Assembly: GCF_010093185.1 (NCBI RefSeq)
Contig: NZ_PDWL01000017.1
Coordinates: 1-64,000 of the forward strand
Direction of reading: 5' to 3'
Source of the DNA: Pseudoxanthomonas jiangsuensis
GTDB taxonomy: Bacteria > Pseudomonadota > Gammaproteobacteria > Xanthomonadales > Xanthomonadaceae
DNA length: 64,000 nt
The notes beneath the pieces are model-generated. The model saw only the letters and a list, made by a program, of their open reading frames with translations, made no database searches and was not told where the DNA came from. Shown piece by piece: positions 1 to 8,802 of the stretch. The translations under genes and the position numbers were made by a program. Positions within the stretch are counted from its first letter, which is position 1. Every line of letters begins with the position of its first letter.

Positions 1-433
1 TGGATTTAGATTCCCAGGTATGCTTACTGGTTGCGGTTGTGTTGTTTTTATAAGCAGAAGCCGGTAACAGATACGTGTGCCCGTTGTGGGGGCCCGGAGA
101 ATGGTAGGAAGGGCAAGGCGGGGGGGGAGAGGCGGCGGGCGGGGGGGGGGATGGGGGTTCCGGGGGGGGGGCACGGGGTACGGCAGTCCCCAGATTGTCG
201 ACCGGCGGGCACGGTTTGCCAAACAAGACCAGAGCCGGCCCACTTCCAGCGATCGGGCCGTGCCGCTTTCCGTCCGGATGGGCAGCCAGGCTGGAAGCGT
301 CGCGGTGCGATGCCTGCCGACGGGAAGTAAAGGAGGAGGCTTCGGCCGCAGGCCGGAGCCGGGGGACATGAGCGGCGGCAGGCATCGTGCCGCGGCGCCG
401 CGGCCATGCTTTACCCACCCCCAAAGTCGCTAG

Positions 434-453
434 GTCCCGGCATCCGCCGGGAC
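434..453. repeat. Short GTCCCGGC palindrome, copy A
   Basis: GTCCCGGC, a four-base loop (ATCC), then GCCGGGAC. Two other copies with matching flanks (consensus CGCTGG before and GACGGG after) lie at 40226-40245 and 58655-58674. It looks like a REP-type intergenic repeat. Confidence 0.7.
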
Positions 454-479
454 AACGTAAGCCCGGGGAAGAGGGCCGG

Positions 480-509
480 TTGCACGAGGCCCCGGCCCCG
501 GGCTATCAT
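480..509 (+). promoter_or_regulatory. Putative sigma-70 promoter of rplM-rpsI
   Basis: A -35 like TTGCAC (480-485) and a -10 like TATCAT (504-509) are separated by 18 bases. This leaves an untranslated leader of roughly 85 bases before rplM. Seen in sequence only; start site is inferred. Confidence 0.5.
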
Positions 510-601
510 TCCGCTTCTTTGCGGCACCCTTCACAACGCGTGGCAAAGTTCCGACCGGGCAATCCGGCCCCGGAATCCGCCCGACCAACCTTCGAGTTCC
601 C

Positions 602-1030
602 ATGAAGACTTTCATCGCCAAGTCCGAGACCGTCCAGCGCGACTGGTACCTCGTCGACGCCTCCGGCAAGACCCTCGGCCGCCTGGCCGCCGAACTTGCC
701 CACCGCCTCCGCGGCAAGCACAAGCCCGTCTACACCCCGCACGTCGATACCGGCGACTACCTCGTCGTGATCAACGCCGAGAAGATCGCGGTCACCGGCA
801 AGAAGCTGCAGGACAAGATGTACCACCGCTTCACCGGCTACATCGGCAACCTCAAGAGCGAGACCCTGGCCCAGGCGCTGGAGCGCCACCCGGAGCGCGT
901 GCTCGAGATCGCCGTGAAGGGCATGCTGCCGAAGGGCCCGCTGGGCCGTGCGATGTACCGCAAGCTCAAGGTCTATTCCGGTTCCGCCCACCCGCACGCG
1001 GCGCAGCAGCCGCAGCCGCTGGACATCTAA
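602..1030 (+). CDS. rplM: 50S ribosomal protein L13
   Basis: 142 residues, the usual length for bacterial L13. The N-terminus [20 protein letters not shown] and the central segment around residues 35-75 ([21 protein letters not shown]) are characteristic of the family. L13 is an early-assembling large-subunit protein that binds 23S rRNA. It is followed after 9 bases by rpsI, the conserved rplM-rpsI pair, and the two are surely co-transcribed from the promoter near 480-509. The ATG is fixed by the conserved N-terminus. Confidence 0.98.
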   Translation: MKTFIAKSETVQRDWYLVDASGKTLGRLAAELAHRLRGKHKPVYTPHVDTGDYLVVINAEKIAVTGKKLQDKMYHRFTGYIGNLKSETLAQALERHPERVLEIAVKGMLPKGPLGRAMYRKLKVYSGSAHPHAAQQPQPLDI

Positions 1031-1039
1031 GGCACAACG

Positions 1040-1432
1040 ATGGCTACCACTCAGAACTACGGCACCGGCCGTCGCAAGTCCTCCACCGCCCGCGTGTTCC
1101 TGCGCAAGGGCAGCGGCAACATCACCGTCAACGGCCGTCCGCTGGACGAGTTCTTCGGCCGCGAGACCGCGCGCATGATCGTGCGCCAGCCGCTCGAACT
1201 GACCCAGAGCACCGACAAGTTCGACGTCGTCGTCACCGCCACCGGCGGCGGCACCACCGGCCAGGCCGGTGCGATCCGCCTGGGCATCGCCCGCGCCCTG
1301 GTCGAGTACGACGAATCGCTGAAGAGCGACCTGCGCAAGGCCGGCTTCATGACCCGCGACGCCCGCGAGGTCGAGCGCAAGAAGGTCGGCCTGCACAAGG
1401 CCCGTCGCGCCACCCAGTTCTCCAAGCGCTGA
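1040..1432 (+). CDS. rpsI: 30S ribosomal protein S9
   Basis: 130 residues, full length. The N-terminal [14 protein letters not shown] signature and the C-terminal tail ending in RRATQFSKR are diagnostic for S9. In this family the basic C-terminal tail reaches the decoding-site tRNA. It is the second gene of the rplM-rpsI operon, which ends at tandem hairpins just downstream (1444-1503). Confidence 0.98.
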   Translation: MATTQNYGTGRRKSSTARVFLRKGSGNITVNGRPLDEFFGRETARMIVRQPLELTQSTDKFDVVVTATGGGTTGQAGAIRLGIARALVEYDESLKSDLRKAGFMTRDAREVERKKVGLHKARRATQFSKR

Positions 1433-1443
1433 TGCGTCTGGTG

Positions 1444-1503
1444 GGCCGCTTCCCTCGCGGAGGCGGCCTGGAGGAAGCGGAACCGGTGGTTCCGTTTCCT
1501 TCA
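1444..1503 (+). terminator. Tandem hairpins after rpsI
   Basis: First hairpin 1444-1468: GGCCGCTTCC / GGAGGCGGCC with loop CTCGC. Second hairpin 1473-1499: 12-bp stem GGAAGCGGAACC / GGTTCCGTTTCC with a three-base loop, followed by a short T-containing run. It is likely the transcription end of rplM-rpsI. Confidence 0.65.
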
Positions 1504-1534
1504 TCCCCGGTGTGCATTCGCCGGGTCGCAGGGC

Positions 1535-1540
1535 TATAAT
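1535..1540 (+). promoter_or_regulatory. Extended -10 (TATAAT) of the tRNA-Gln gene
   Basis: A perfect TATAAT lies 14 bases before the mature tRNA 5' end, as expected for a tRNA promoter. The -35 region (about 1512-1517, GTGCAT) is weak. Confidence 0.6.
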
Positions 1541-1554
1541 CCCGCCCTGCCTAC

Positions 1555-1629
1555 AGCCCCGTCGCCAAGCGGTAAGGCACCTGACTCTGACTCAGGCATT
1601 CGGAGGTTCGAATCCTTCCGGGGCTGCCA
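1555..1629 (+). tRNA. tRNA-Gln (anticodon CTG)
   Basis: 75 bases with CCA encoded. The acceptor stem AGCCCCG pairs with CGGGGCT, followed by discriminator G and CCA. The anticodon stem CCTGA/TCAGG holds the loop CTCTGAC, giving anticodon CTG, which reads CAG. The T arm contains GGTTCGAATCC. Length and D-arm (GCCAAGCGGTAAGGC) match bacterial tRNA-Gln. Confidence 0.95.
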
Positions 1630-1636
1630 TCTTCCA

Positions 1637-1671
1637 GCGAAAGCCCGGCCGCAAGGCCGGGCTTTCGCGTT
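1637..1671 (+). terminator. Intrinsic terminator after tRNA-Gln
   Basis: A 14-bp perfect stem, GCGAAAGCCCGGCC / GGCCGGGCTTTCGC, with a GCAA loop, followed by GTTT. It sits 7 bases after the tRNA CCA end. Confidence 0.85.
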
Positions 1672-1769
1672 TCCGGCACCCACGGCCACGCCGCGCGTGC
1701 GAGCGTCCTTCACGCCGCCCGGTAGTACGCTGCCGCATCGCCCGCGATGCCCAGGACGGCTGCCTGCCC

Positions 1770-2807
1770 ATGCCGTATTCCGCTTCCCGCTCCGACACGC
1801 GCGGGTCCCGCTTCGTCCACTACATCGGCGGCATGCGCCTGCTCGGCTCGACCACCGGCGCGCTCGGCCTGGGCGCGGCCTTGCATGGGCACGGAGCGCT
1901 GCAGTCGTGGTGGCCGCTGCTGGCGTTCACCGCGCTGGGCTGGCCGCTGCTGGCCTGGCGCCTGGCCGCGGCCAGCACCGATCCGGTCCGCACCGAGTTC
2001 CGCAACCTGACCCTGGACGCCGGCCTGGCCGGGTTCTGGATCGCGATCGCGCGCTTCGACCTGCTGCCGGCGGTGATGCTGGCCGCGGTGATGGCCATGG
2101 ACCGCACCGTGGCCGGCGGCTGGGTCCTGGCGCGCAACTCGATGCTGGCGATGATCGGGGTCGCGCTGGTGACCGCCGCGTTGAACGGATTCGCGTTCGA
2201 GCCCAGGACCCAGTTCGCCACGATGCTGTGGTGCATGCCGTTCCTGGTGCTGTACCTGCTGGCGGTGGGCATTTCGGCGCGGGTGTTCTCCGACCGGGTG
2301 CACGCCCGCAACCGGGTGCTGCAGAAATCCAGCCGGATCGACGCCGCCACCGGCCTGGCCAACCGCCGCCAGCTGCTGGCGATGGCGGCGGTGGCGCTCA
2401 AGCGCTTCCATCGCCACGGCGAGATGTCCTCGCTGCTGATGATCGACATCGACGCGTTCAAGCAGATCAACGACGGTCATGGCCACCTGGCCGGCGACCG
2501 GGTGATCGGCGAGGTGGCCCTGCTGCTGCAGGGCGGCCTGCGCGGCCAGGACGTGGCCGGCCGCTACGGCGGCGACGAGTTCGGGGTGCTGCTGGTCGGC
2601 GCCGGGCGCGAGGCCGCGCTGGAAGTGGCCGAGCGCCTGCGCGAGCGCGTAGCCCAGCGGGTGAGGGTCCAGGACCAGACGGTGACCCTGAGCATCGGCA
2701 TGGCCGAGCTGACGCCACGGATGCACGCCATCGAGGACTGGGCCGAGGCCGCCGATGCGGCGCTGTACCGGGCCAAGGCCGCCGGCCGCAACTGCGTGCG
2801 GGAGTGA
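1770..2807 (+). CDS. Membrane diguanylate cyclase (MASE2-GGDEF)
   Basis: 345 residues from the ATG at 1770; an alternative ATG lies at 1833. The first ~165 residues form a hydrophobic sensor with several membrane segments. Its WPLLAWRLA..STDP..TEFRNLTLD pattern resembles the MASE2 domain of AdrA/DgcC-type enzymes. The C-terminal half is a GGDEF domain with the intact RYGGDEF motif (G257-F261), so it should make cyclic di-GMP from two GTP. An inhibitory I-site RxxD (R248-D251) lies five residues before the motif, as in product-inhibited cyclases. No EAL domain. It is a single gene between a terminator and a convergent gene. The family call is firm; the signal sensed is unknown. Confidence 0.9.
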   Translation: MPYSASRSDTRGSRFVHYIGGMRLLGSTTGALGLGAALHGHGALQSWWPLLAFTALGWPLLAWRLAAASTDPVRTEFRNLTLDAGLAGFWIAIARFDLLPAVMLAAVMAMDRTVAGGWVLARNSMLAMIGVALVTAALNGFAFEPRTQFATMLWCMPFLVLYLLAVGISARVFSDRVHARNRVLQKSSRIDAATGLANRRQLLAMAAVALKRFHRHGEMSSLLMIDIDAFKQINDGHGHLAGDRVIGEVALLLQGGLRGQDVAGRYGGDEFGVLLVGAGREAALEVAERLRERVAQRVRVQDQTVTLSIGMAELTPRMHAIEDWAEAADAALYRAKAAGRNCVRE

Positions 2808-2829
2808 GCCGGTTCGAGCGGCCCGGCGA

Positions 2830-3552
2830 TCACCCCGCGGGAAGGCAGCCCAGCGCCGCCAGCGGCCCATGCAGGGCCGGCACCTGCATCAGCCAGGGCG
2901 CGGCGATGGTCAGCAGGCCGGCGCCGAGGACGAAGCAGGCCATCGCCGTGCGCAGGCGCGGGCGCTGCAGCCAGCGGCCGACGCGGGCGCCGGACCAGGT
3001 CAGCGGCAGCATCACCGGCAGGGTGCCGAGGCCGAACGCGGCCATCACCGCCGCGCCGCCGCCGGCGCTGGCCTGCAGCCAGGCCACGGTCAGCAGGCCC
3101 AGGCTCAGGCCGCAGGGCATCCAGCCCCACAAAGCGCCCAGCGCGACGCGCCGCCAGGCGCGGTCGGCCGGCAAAAGATGCCGGCGCAGGGGCTGCAGCC
3201 GGCGCCAGGCCTGCACCCCGGGCCGGGCGAGGAAGTCGAGGCGGCCGCCGCGATCGAGCAGGCGCAGGGCCACCAGCACCAGCGCCAGCCCGGCGGCCAT
3301 GCGCAGGCCCAGGGCCAGGGCATCGATCCGCAGCAGCCGCAGCACCCCACCGCCGAGGCCGCCGGCCAGCGCGCCGGCCAGCACGTAGCCGCCGATCCGG
3401 CCGAGGTTGGCCTGCCAGGCCACCGCCAGCGGCGCGCCCGGGGCCATCGCATGCAGGCCGGTGGCGATGCCGCCGCACATCACCGCGCAATGCAGGCCGC
3501 CGAGCAGTCCGGCGACCAGGGCGGCGAGCACGGTGGGCAGGTCGAACGGCAT
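2830..3552 (-). CDS. UreH/TauE-like membrane protein of the cbb3 assembly locus
   Basis: 240 residues with about six membrane segments. The N-terminal GGLHCAVMCGG motif and the second-half WGWMPCGLSLGLL motif are typical of the 'sulfite exporter TauE/SafE' or UreH-like transmembrane family (related to DsbD cores), which often closes ccoGHIS clusters in gammaproteobacteria. The cysteines in both halves suggest metal or thiol chemistry; a role in copper delivery or maturation of the oxidase is inferred from context only. Starts 48 bases after ccoS on the same strand, so it is probably the last gene of the ccoGHIS operon. Confidence 0.75.
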   Translation of the reverse strand: MPFDLPTVLAALVAGLLGGLHCAVMCGGIATGLHAMAPGAPLAVAWQANLGRIGGYVLAGALAGGLGGGVLRLLRIDALALGLRMAAGLALVLVALRLLDRGGRLDFLARPGVQAWRRLQPLRRHLLPADRAWRRVALGALWGWMPCGLSLGLLTVAWLQASAGGGAAVMAAFGLGTLPVMLPLTWSGARVGRWLQRPRLRTAMACFVLGAGLLTIAAPWLMQVPALHGPLAALGCLPAG

Positions 3553-3600
3553 CTCAGCGGCCGTGGCGGGTCCGGGTGGACATGGCCGGCGACGGTGCGC

Positions 3601-3819
3601 TCATTCGGGCCGGTCGCCCGGGGGAGTGGCGGCCGCGTCGTCGGCGGGCGAGGCCACCGCCGGATGGCGCGGGGCCGGGCGGTCGTTGTCCTCGAGGATG
3701 TCCAGGGCGGGCGTGTCGAGGTCGTCGAACTGGCCGCGCTTGACCGCCCAGACGAAGGCGGCGACCGCCAGGCCCAGCAGCACCAGGCTGATCGGGATCA
3801 GCATCAGCAGGATGCTCAT
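3601..3819 (-). CDS. ccoS: cbb3 oxidase assembly protein CcoS
   Basis: 72 residues: one N-terminal membrane segment, then [19 protein letters not shown], the conserved CcoS signature, then a variable acidic/proline-rich tail. CcoS is needed for cofactor insertion (heme b and CuB) into the cbb3 catalytic subunit. Its ATG overlaps the ccoI stop codon (ATGA at 3816-3819), showing translational coupling. Confidence 0.93.
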   Translation of the reverse strand: MSILLMLIPISLVLLGLAVAAFVWAVKRGQFDDLDTPALDILEDNDRPAPRHPAVASPADDAAATPPGDRPE

Positions 3820-6257
3820 CGCGCCTCCTCCGCTGCCGCGACCCGCGACAGCCGCAGCGCGTTGAGGGTCACCGCCAGCGAGGACAGGGCCATGCCCAGC
3901 GCCGCCAGCCACGGCGTGACCAGGCCGGCGGCGGCCAGCGGCAGGGCCAGCAGGTTGTAGCCGGCGGCCCAGGCCAGGTTCTGGCGGATGATCCGCTGGG
4001 TGCCGCGGGCCAGCGCGACCGCGGCGGGAATGCGCACCAGGCCGCTGCCGGTGGTGACCAGGTCGGCGGCGCGATGGGCCAGCGAGGCGCCTTCGCCCAT
4101 GGCGATGGAGACGTCGGCGCCGGCCAGCACCGGGGCGTCGTTGAGGCCGTCGCCGACCATGGCCACGATCCGGCCTTCGGCCTGCAGCCGGCGCACCAGG
4201 GCCAGCTTGTCCTCCGGCGACTGCCGCGCGTGCACTTCGTCCAGGCCCAGCGCGGCGGCCATGCGCGCGACCGCGGCCTCGCCGTCGCCGCTGGCCAGGT
4301 GCAGGCGCAGGCCCTGCGCGCGCAGCGCGGCCAGGGCTGCGGCGGCATCGCCGCGGGCGCGTTCCTCGAGCACGAAGCGGGCGCAGGCGCGCGCGCCGTC
4401 GCCCAGCCACAGGGCGCCGTCGTCCTGGCCGGCGGCGGCGAAATCGGCCCGGCCCAGGCGCCAGCGGCGGCCTTCGACAACGCCCTGCACGCCGCGTCCG
4501 GGCACCGCTTCCACCGCGGTCGCCCGCAGCGTCTCCGCGTCCTTTCCGGCGAAGGCGGCCGCCAGCGGATGGCCGCTGTCACGTTCCAGCGCGGCGGCGA
4601 TCCTCAGCGCACCGGCGGCATCGAGGGTCGCATCCAGCACGGCCACCCCGGCCAGCGCCGGACGGCCGTCGCTGAGGGTGCCGGTCTTGTCGAACACGAT
4701 GTCAGTGGCGCGCGCCAGGGTGTCCAGCGCATCCGGGCGCAGGGCCAGCAGGCCGACCCGCGCCAGCGCGCCATGCGCGGCCGCCAGCGCCGCCGGCACC
4801 GACAGCGACAGGGCGCAGGGGCAGCTGATCACCAGCAGAGCCAGGGTCACTTCCAGCGCGCGCGCGGGCTGGAACTGCCACCAGCCGGCGAACACCAGCA
4901 GGGCCACCGGCAGCAGGGCGAGCACGAAGCGGCTGCCGATCCGGTCGGCCAGTCGCGCCAGCGAAGGCCGGTGCGCCTGCGCCTGTTCCACCAGCCGTGC
5001 CAGCTGCGACAGCCGGGTGGCGGTGCCGGTGCAGGTCACCTGCAGCCGCGCAGGCCGCTCGCGGCAGACGGTGCCGGCGTAGACCGGCTCGCCCGCGGTC
5101 TTGCGTACTGGCGCCGATTCGCCGGTGAGCAGGGCTTCCTCGAACCAGGCTTCGGTGGCGTCGTCGCCGAGCAGCACGCCGTCGGCGGGCACCGCCTCGC
5201 CGGCGGCCACGCAGGCCACGTCGCCGGCGGCGAGCAGGGCCAGGGGCACGGTCTCGCGGCCGCCGTCGCGCTCGCGGGTGGCGAACGCCGGGCGGGCGCG
5301 GGCCAGCGCGTCGACCTGGGCGCTGGCCACGCTGCGCGCGCGCTGCTCGAGCATGCGCGCGGCCAGCAACAGGAACACGAACATCACCGCCGCGTCGTAC
5401 CACACGTGCGGGCCGCCGCGGATCGTCTCCACCAGGCTGGCCAGGTAGGCCAGCAGGGTCGAGCCGGCGATCAGCACGTCCATGCCCAAGCGGCGCTGAC
5501 GCAGCTCGCGCATCGCGCCCTGCAGGAACGGCGCGCCGGAATAGAACACCACCGGCGTGCACAGCAGGAAGGTCAGCCAGCGGAAGAAGTCGCGGGTGGG
5601 CACTGGCATGGTGCTGTCGAAATCCAGGTACAGCGCCTCGGCCAGCATCATCGCCTGCAGGGTGCCCAGGCCGGCGATGCCCAGGCGCAAAAGCCAGCGC
5701 CGGCGCTCGCGGGTGCGTTCGCGCTCGGCCGCCTCGCTGCCGGCCAGGTAGGGCCGGTAGCCGAGCATGGCCAGCCGCCGCAGGGGCATCGAAAGCGCGG
5801 TGCGCGCCGGGTCCCACGCGATCCGGATGCGGCCGGTGACCGCGTTGGCGCCGCAGTCGAGCACGCCCGGCTCGCGCGCCAGGGCGCGGTCGATCAGCCA
5901 GGCGCAGGCGGCGCAGCGCATGCCGTCGGTGAGCAGGGTGATCTCGCGGCCGCCGGCCACCTCGCGGCTGTGCTCGGCCTGGACGTCGGCGCGGTCCCAC
6001 ACCGCCAGGTCGGGCAGGTCCTCGCCGACGCGGATGGCCCCGCCCTGGCCCGCGCCGGCGCTGCGCAGGCGGTAGTAGCCGTCCAGGTCGGACTGGGCGA
6101 TCCATTCGGCCGCCGCGGCGCAGCCCTGGCAGCAGAAGGCACGGGCCTTGCCGTCCAGCTGCACGACGCTGGGACGCGCGGGCAGCGTCTCGCCGCAGTG
6201 GTGGCAGCTGCCGGTGGCCGCGATCGCGGTGGACTGCAGGGCCAGGTCGGCGGCCAC
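3816..6257 (-). CDS. ccoI: CcoI-type copper-exporting P1B ATPase
   Basis: 813 residues from a GTG at 6257. Order: an N-terminal Cys-rich zinc-finger-like region (CHHCGETL, then CCQGC), an HMA domain with CAAC, about eight membrane helices, the phosphorylation motif DKTGTLSDG, the ion-path motif SCPCALSLS, and the hinge [20 protein letters not shown]. CcoI/FixI/CtpA-type pumps export copper to the periplasm for assembly of CuB in cbb3 oxidase. It follows ccoH closely. The start is uncertain: the frame has no ATG near the ccoH stop. A CTG at 6269 overlaps that stop and has a better placed GAGGG ribosome site than the GTG chosen here. Confidence 0.92.
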   Translation of the reverse strand: MAADLALQSTAIAATGSCHHCGETLPARPSVVQLDGKARAFCCQGCAAAAEWIAQSDLDGYYRLRSAGAGQGGAIRVGEDLPDLAVWDRADVQAEHSREVAGGREITLLTDGMRCAACAWLIDRALAREPGVLDCGANAVTGRIRIAWDPARTALSMPLRRLAMLGYRPYLAGSEAAERERTRERRRWLLRLGIAGLGTLQAMMLAEALYLDFDSTMPVPTRDFFRWLTFLLCTPVVFYSGAPFLQGAMRELRQRRLGMDVLIAGSTLLAYLASLVETIRGGPHVWYDAAVMFVFLLLAARMLEQRARSVASAQVDALARARPAFATRERDGGRETVPLALLAAGDVACVAAGEAVPADGVLLGDDATEAWFEEALLTGESAPVRKTAGEPVYAGTVCRERPARLQVTCTGTATRLSQLARLVEQAQAHRPSLARLADRIGSRFVLALLPVALLVFAGWWQFQPARALEVTLALLVISCPCALSLSVPAALAAAHGALARVGLLALRPDALDTLARATDIVFDKTGTLSDGRPALAGVAVLDATLDAAGALRIAAALERDSGHPLAAAFAGKDAETLRATAVEAVPGRGVQGVVEGRRWRLGRADFAAAGQDDGALWLGDGARACARFVLEERARGDAAAALAALRAQGLRLHLASGDGEAAVARMAAALGLDEVHARQSPEDKLALVRRLQAEGRIVAMVGDGLNDAPVLAGADVSIAMGEGASLAHRAADLVTTGSGLVRIPAAVALARGTQRIIRQNLAWAAGYNLLALPLAAAGLVTPWLAALGMALSSLAVTLNALRLSRVAAAEEAR

Positions 6258-6265
6258 GGCGGCGC

Positions 6266-6769
6266 TCAGTGGCCCTCGCCGAGCGAGGGCGCCAGGCGTG
6301 CGGCGTGCTGCTGCTTCGGCAGCCGGCCCTGCAGGCGCCAGTGGCCGTCGGCGGCGCGCAGCTGCACCACCCAGTCGTGGTCGGCGTCGATCGCCTGGGC
6401 GGCGCGCCAGCCCGGGCCTTGCGGGGCCAGTTCCAGGCGCACGTCGTCGGCCTGGCGGGTGGGATGCTCCAGCACCAGATGCAGCGGCGCGTCGTGGGCG
6501 AAGCTGCCGGTGGCCGGCAGCACCTCGACGATGCCGTCCTCCACCCGCAACACCGCGCTCAGGCCCAGCTTGCGCGCCGCGGCGTCCGGGCCGAGGTCGG
6601 CGGTCTGGATCTGCGACACCCGCCGGACCGGGTCGGAGACGGTGTCGGCGCCGCCGGAGCGCACCGCGATCACCACCAGGCCGACGCCGGCCACGATCGA
6701 CAGCAGGGGCAGGCCGATCACCAGCCAGAACACGGGGATGCCCCAGGGGGATTTCTTGGGTTCGTTCAT
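6266..6769 (-). CDS. ccoH: cbb3 oxidase assembly protein CcoH (FixH family)
   Basis: 167 residues with one N-terminal membrane helix (about residues 13-37) and a periplasmic domain, matching FixH/CcoH length and layout. CcoH associates with the assembling cbb3 complex and is needed for its stability. Its start overlaps the ccoG stop by four bases (ATGA) and its stop abuts ccoI, giving one translational unit. Confidence 0.9.
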   Translation of the reverse strand: MNEPKKSPWGIPVFWLVIGLPLLSIVAGVGLVVIAVRSGGADTVSDPVRRVSQIQTADLGPDAAARKLGLSAVLRVEDGIVEVLPATGSFAHDAPLHLVLEHPTRQADDVRLELAPQGPGWRAAQAIDADHDWVVQLRAADGHWRLQGRLPKQQHAARLAPSLGEGH

Positions 6770-8310
6770 TGCACCGGTCCGAAGAAGCTGCTTTCGATGA
6801 TGCGCTTTTCATGGCCGTCCTCGCGTTCGACCACGAACTTCAGCTCGCGGCGGCCGCTGACGCCCGCGTCGGCGGCCACGCTCAGGGCCACCGGCAGCAC
6901 CTCTTCCGGCCCGGCTTCGACCAGGGTCGGGCCGGCCAGGCGCAGGCCTTCGCCTTCCAGGCCGATCCGGTAGCGCCGGGTCTGCTGGCTCTTGTTGATC
7001 AGCTTGAGGGTGTAGTCGTTCTCGACGCTGCCGTCGGCCGCCTGCCGGTACAGCGCGTTGCGGTCGCGCAGGACCTCGGCGATCAGCTCGCTGCGGTGGG
7101 TCACGCCCCAGGCCCAGGCGCCGCACAGGCCGAGTAGCAGCAGGCCGTAGACCAGGATGCGGGGGCGCCAAACCTTGGTCGACTTGCCGTCGATCGTGTT
7201 CTGGGTGGCGTAGCGGATCAGCCCGCGCGGGTAGCCCATCTTGTCCATCACCTCGTCGCAGGCGTCGATGCAGGCGCCGCAGGCGATGCACTCGTACTGC
7301 AGACCGTTGCGGATGTCGATGCCGGTCGGGCAGACCTGGACGCAGATGGTGCAGTCGATGCAGTCGCCCAGCTCGTCGTAGCCGAACTTCGGCAGCGGCT
7401 CGGCCACGGCGCCGGCGCCGGCCAGGGCGATGGTGCCGTGCGCCTGCAGCCGGTTGTCGGCGGCGGTGGGATGGGCGCTGGCGCGGAACACGTAGTCGTA
7501 GGCGGTCCGCGGGTCGAGCAGGCCGCGGGCGCGCTCGAGCACGCTGCCCAGGCCGCGCTTGCGCGGGCCGCGCGGTTCGCCGCGCATCGGGTCGTAGGCG
7601 ATCAGCAGGGTGTTGCGGTCGAACATCGCGCTCTGGAAGCGCGCGTACGGGCACATGTACTTGCACACCTGCTCGCGCAGGAAGCCGGCATTGCCCCAGG
7701 TGGCCAGGGCGTAGAACAGCACCCAGAACGTCTCCCAGCCGCCCCAGGCGAACGGCCACAGACGCGCGCCCAAGTCCTTGATCGGAGTGAAGAAGCCGAC
7801 GAAGGTGAAGCCCGTCCACAGCGCGAACGCCAGCCACAAAGCGTGCTTGGAGCCCTTGCGCAGGAGCTTGTCGCGGTTCCACGGGCCGGCGTCGAGCTTC
7901 ATCCGCTTCGGCCGGTCGCCCTCGGTCCAGCGCTCCATCCACAGGAACACCTCGGTCCACACCGTCTGCGGGCAGGCGTAGCCGCACCACAGCCGCCCGG
8001 CCAGCGCGGTGAAGAAGAACAGCGCCATCGCCGCGATGATCAGCAGCAAGGCCAGGAACAGGAAGTCCTGCGGCCAGAACACCAGCCCGAACACGTAGAA
8101 CTTGCGCGCCGGCAGGTCGAACAGCACCGCCTGGCGGCCGTCCCACGGCAGCCACGGGAACAGGTAGAACATGCCCAGCAGCCACACCACCGCCGCCACC
8201 CGCAGGCGGTTGTAGCGGCCGGAGACGTCGCGCGGATAGACCTTGCGCTCGCTGACGTAGAACGAATTGCCCTGGGCGTCGACGACGTCGAGCGGGATCT
8301 GCTTGCTCAT
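6766..8310 (-). CDS. ccoG: cbb3 oxidase accessory ferredoxin protein CcoG
   Basis: 514 residues. Several membrane helices in the first 250 residues include the WCGYACPQTVW motif. A double 4Fe-4S ferredoxin segment follows (CIDCTICVQVCP and CIACGACIDACD), then another helix and a C-terminal Ig-like periplasmic domain. CcoG/RdxA/FixG proteins are membrane iron-sulfur proteins; work on family members implicates them in reducing copper during cbb3 assembly. The ATG at 8310 is chosen because it gives the family's usual N-terminus. A plausible promoter lies upstream at 8445-8473. Confidence 0.95.
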   Translation of the reverse strand: MSKQIPLDVVDAQGNSFYVSERKVYPRDVSGRYNRLRVAAVVWLLGMFYLFPWLPWDGRQAVLFDLPARKFYVFGLVFWPQDFLFLALLLIIAAMALFFFTALAGRLWCGYACPQTVWTEVFLWMERWTEGDRPKRMKLDAGPWNRDKLLRKGSKHALWLAFALWTGFTFVGFFTPIKDLGARLWPFAWGGWETFWVLFYALATWGNAGFLREQVCKYMCPYARFQSAMFDRNTLLIAYDPMRGEPRGPRKRGLGSVLERARGLLDPRTAYDYVFRASAHPTAADNRLQAHGTIALAGAGAVAEPLPKFGYDELGDCIDCTICVQVCPTGIDIRNGLQYECIACGACIDACDEVMDKMGYPRGLIRYATQNTIDGKSTKVWRPRILVYGLLLLGLCGAWAWGVTHRSELIAEVLRDRNALYRQAADGSVENDYTLKLINKSQQTRRYRIGLEGEGLRLAGPTLVEAGPEEVLPVALSVAADAGVSGRRELKFVVEREDGHEKRIIESSFFGPVQ

Positions 8311-8444
8311 GGCCGGCGCCCCGGCGACGCCGCGCGCATGCGCGGAAGAAGGGAAGCGGAGGGCGGATGGATGGCGGTCATGGCGTCGGCTTCGCCGGTC
8401 GCGCCGGCGTGGCGTGCGGATCGTGCTCCGCGCCATCCATTGTC

Positions 8445-8473
8445 CGCATATCCGGCGCGCGCGAAAGCGACAA
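8445..8473 (-). promoter_or_regulatory. Putative ccoG promoter with overlapping palindrome
   Basis: On the minus strand TTGTCG (-35, 8468-8473) and TATGCG (-10, 8445-8450) are 17 bases apart, about 135 bases before ccoG. The -35 lies within the perfect palindrome GCGACAAATTGTCGC (8467-8481), which could be an operator. Inferred from pattern only. Confidence 0.4.
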
Positions 8474-8502
8474 ATTGTCGCAGGGGGCGCCGGCGCGGGC
8501 GG

Positions 8503-8802
8503 TCACTTCTCCGGCGGCAGGGCGCGGTTGAAGCGGCTGGACGGGCGCAGCAGGATCCAGGTGAACAGGCTGGAGGAAGCGGTCGCCAGCCAGAACATGA
8601 AAAAGCCCAGCGTGTAGCCGAGCTCGCGGGACAGCGGCAGTTCGGGGAAGGTCAGGTCGCGCAGGGCCAGCGGGTCGACGAAGGCGAAGAACACCATCGT
8701 CGCCACGCCGGCGGCGAAGAAGCTGGGCCAGGCGATCGCCCCGATCCGCTGCGCGAGCGGACGGGGCGGGTGATCGAAGCGTGGCTCGCTGAAATCGGTC
8801 AC
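8503..8802 (-). CDS. Small two-helix membrane protein between ccoP and ccoG
   Basis: 99 residues with two hydrophobic segments (about residues 22-45 and 62-87) joined by a loop containing DPLALRDLTFPELPLSRELGY. I do not recognise a named domain. Its ATG overlaps the ccoP stop (8799-8802), so it is translationally coupled to the oxidase structural genes, and it is followed by ccoG. Position suggests an oxidase accessory or assembly role, which is inference. Confidence 0.8.
   Translation of the reverse strand: MTDFSEPRFDHPPRPLAQRIGAIAWPSFFAAGVATMVFFAFVDPLALRDLTFPELPLSRELGYTLGFFMFWLATASSSLFTWILLRPSSRFNRALPPEK

Larger units (their letters stand above)
1..601. other. Non-coding stretch upstream of rplM
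   Basis: I find no convincing gene here. The frames open across it have skewed composition (Arg/Gly/Pro-rich) and match nothing I know. It holds very long G runs at about 118-180, a short GTCCCGGC-type palindrome at 434-453 and a likely rplM promoter at 480-509. Confidence 0.6.

Noticed and set aside
31-433. Several overlapping frames near the left edge
   Set aside because: Composition follows the G runs; no ribosome site and no similarity that I recognise.
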